Shown: piece by piece, positions 62,401 through 64,000 of the stretch
Layout of the letters: the number at the start of each line of letters is the position of its first letter
Numbering within the stretch: the first letter of the stretch is position 1
From: Mesomycoplasma dispar
Lineage (GTDB): Bacteria > Bacillota_I > Bacilli_A > Mycoplasmatales > Metamycoplasmataceae
Reading direction: 5' to 3'
Assembly: GCF_000941075.1 (NCBI RefSeq)
Contig: NZ_CP007229.1
Span: 62,001-126,000, forward strand
Length of the DNA: 64,000 nt
Program-made: the position numbers and the translations under genes
Notes under the pieces: model-generated
What the model was told of the DNA's origin: nothing
Databases searched by the model: none
Seen by the model: the letters and a program-made list of their open reading frames with translations, nothing else

Positions 62401-63091
62401 AAAAGAAACAGGTTCAAATAATGATAGCAATGGACTTGATGTTCCTAGTGATGCCGAAAATTACAAACTTACATATTATTACAAAATTACTGATAAAAAA
62501 TCTAAAAAAGAAGAATATTCAAGCCCTAAAACAACTTTAACACTTTTAGTTCAAAAAGAAGGAAGTTTTAAAAATACTGAAGAAAAAAATAAACTAAATG
62601 AAGCAATTTTGAGAATTCCACCTTCATATTCAGTAATTCAACTAGAAAAAAAAGAATTTGATAAACTAAATATAGAACAAAGCGAATCAAATTCTTCTTC
62701 TAACAAAAAAGCCTTTGAAGAAAGAAAAGAATTTAAAGAAATTCAAGAGATTGTTAAAAAATTTGACCCTAAATTAAAAGTTTCTGTTAAATCTGAAGAA
62801 AAAGACAGTTTCAATCCTGAAAAAGTAAAAATAATTTTACTTCAAGTAAGTTCCGGGGGTGAAGCTACTGATTCATCTGATACTAGTGGTTCAGAGGGAC
62901 AATCTTTATTAAAATTCAAAATTAGAGTTGAGTTAATTGAAAAGAAAGCTACTATCAAAGAAGATGATGGAAATCGAACTTTAGAAGATCAATTAAAAGA
63001 AAGAATGAAGTTGCTATTAAAACCAGGAGAAATGTTACCAGGACCAGGTGTACCATCATTGCCGCAACCGCCACAACTACCGTCACGTTAA
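59492..63091 (+). CDS. P97-like cilium adhesin family protein
   Basis: 1,199 residues from ATG 59492, which has AAGGATT upstream. MVKKKNLIAGVSTGVVGVILFATTIGL is a signal anchor, and the following RYTGENPRAELENLVSRV and FDENGKLLPGIDLNKF segments match the start of M. hyopneumoniae P97 (YRSESPRK...). This is the copy closest to P97 in the window. In P97 the Ala-Ala-Lys-Pro-Val/Glu repeats (R1) bind cilia; no such repeat is present here. Instead there is a Ser/Gly/Glu-rich linker at about 390-470, a Gly run near 865 and a Pro-rich C-terminus (PGPGVPSLPQPPQLPSR). The P102-like gene follows after 18 bases. Confidence 0.85.
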
Positions 63092-63109
63092 TTTATGAAA
63101 GGAGCAAAT

Positions 63110-64000
63110 ATGGAAACAAATAATGAAAAGATAAAAAATCCCAAGTCAATTGTGTCGTTGGGATTTTCAATTACTGCAATTGTCACCACAATTATTGCTG
63201 TTCCAATTGGTCTTACAATTTTTGAAAGATCTTATGGATCTCAAGTTTACGGAAATGTTGATAAAAATCAAGTTGTTAATTTAAAAACAGAGGCAACTTT
63301 TTCTGAAGAAGATTTTATTAACGCTGTTAATAATTTGAAAATTTTTGATAAATACAAAAATTTATCAGCAAAAACGGCACTGGCTTTAGCAAAAAACCCT
63401 TCGTATTCTTTCAACTTTTTACAGGCTTTTGATTTTTCACCAATAACAAAACACAGATTCCGTGTAGTTTTGAACATCGAAAACGCTTCAGTTTCTGGTT
63501 CAGAAGTGAAAAATGTTGTTGTTTTTGCGCACTCAGATCAGTTAAAACTGACTTATTCAAAAAAAACTGACCTTAAAGGTTTTGCTGCAAGTGATGCTTC
63601 TGATGGAAATTTAGTTAATTTCCAAATTGACCTTGCAAAGTCAAGTTTAAGTGTTTCTGGTTCAAAAAGCGCAAATTTAACTGCATCTGAGGTTGCTTTT
63701 AAAGTTGATAATGACTTTCAAACCGCTTACAAAAAAACTCGTTCACTTTCACAAGCTTTTTCCGATGCTTCGCTTGAAAATGGATTAAGTTATAATTTAG
63801 TTAACAATTTAGGACTTCCAACAATTTTGGAAAAAGGTTATGTTTTAGCACCAAAAACTTCAGTAAATGAAAAAGCTAAACAAGAAAAACTGGTAAAAAT
63901 TGGCGAAGAAGATAACAAAAGAGTTGAAAAACTTTTAAAGGTTCAGAATTTGGTTTTCAAAAACCTTGATGATAAAAATGGAACACTTTCAATAACTTTT
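63110..64000 (+). CDS. P102-like surface protein, N-terminal part (3' end outside window)
   Basis: 297 residues are visible. METNNEKIKNPKSIVSLGF precedes a membrane helix (about 14-36). GGAG five bases before the ATG is a good ribosome site. Position after a P97-like gene and the segment ALALAK...SYSFNFLQAFDF, shared with the two copies at 24341 and 30176, support the P102 family. In M. hyopneumoniae P97 and P102 are co-transcribed and both are surface adhesins that are cleaved after export; this arrangement is the same. Confidence 0.82.
   Translation, partial: METNNEKIKNPKSIVSLGFSITAIVTTIIAVPIGLTIFERSYGSQVYGNVDKNQVVNLKTEATFSEEDFINAVNNLKIFDKYKNLSAKTALALAKNPSYSFNFLQAFDFSPITKHRFRVVLNIENASVSGSEVKNVVVFAHSDQLKLTYSKKTDLKGFAASDASDGNLVNFQIDLAKSSLSVSGSKSANLTASEVAFKVDNDFQTAYKKTRSLSQAFSDASLENGLSYNLVNNLGLPTILEKGYVLAPKTSVNEKAKQEKLVKIGEEDNKRVEKLLKVQNLVFKNLDDKNGTLSITF

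Overview
The window is AT-rich mycoplasma chromosome. In-frame TGA reads as Trp throughout (for example in nfo, tyrS, rpoB, rpoC and cas9), so NCBI genetic code 4 applies and every gene below is given at full code-4 length. Three sets of P97/P102-type (LppS/LppT-like) adhesin genes place it in the Mycoplasma (Mesomycoplasma) hyopneumoniae cluster of respiratory mycoplasmas. The CRISPR-Cas9 locus suggests a relative such as M. dispar or M. ovipneumoniae rather than M. hyopneumoniae itself; the species is an inference. No tRNA or rRNA gene was recognised.

Layout. 1-7.4 kb: Nif3-like tail, nfo, tyrS and a 1,592-residue DUF4011-type helicase-nuclease. 7.5-12.5 kb: a large SGNH-fold surface protein that seems to have lost its catalytic residues, a short uvrC on the minus strand and a small membrane protein. 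12.5-21.2 kb: CIRCE-controlled dnaK, dnaJ, then cmk-der-hup-small membrane protein-lepA, and a multi-pass membrane protein. 21.4-33.0 kb: a tandem duplication of a P97-like/P102-like gene pair; the first P97-like gene is switched off by a 15-A tract near its start codon. 33.1-34.4 kb: a membrane protein, RNase P RNA (minus strand) and a possible unannotated small transcript. 34.4-43.9 kb, all minus: rplJ-rplL, then rpoB-rpoC-tsaE.

44.0-52.8 kb holds a complete type II-A CRISPR-Cas system: an array of 34 repeats and 33 spacers, cas1-cas2-csn2 on the minus strand, a divergent tracrRNA on the plus strand, and cas9 on the plus strand with all RuvC and HNH residues present. The array is read on the minus strand: the tracrRNA anti-repeat only pairs with minus-strand crRNA, and the one degenerate repeat lies at the left end. 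A 372-bp inverted-repeat-bounded element (MITE-like, 6-bp target duplication) sits inside one repeat and divides the array. A 16-T homopolymer lies exactly between cas1 and the tracrRNA -35 box, in the form used by mycoplasmas for phase variation, so CRISPR immunity itself may be switchable.

52.8-64 kb: a small membrane protein directly after cas9, a 1,970-residue lipoprotein with a DUF31 trypsin-like protease domain that appears to start at an ATT codon, and a P97-like/P102-like adhesin pair that runs off the window edge. The window thus combines housekeeping operons with surface adhesion, possible immune evasion by proteolysis, and phage or element defence, with simple-sequence tracts at two control points.
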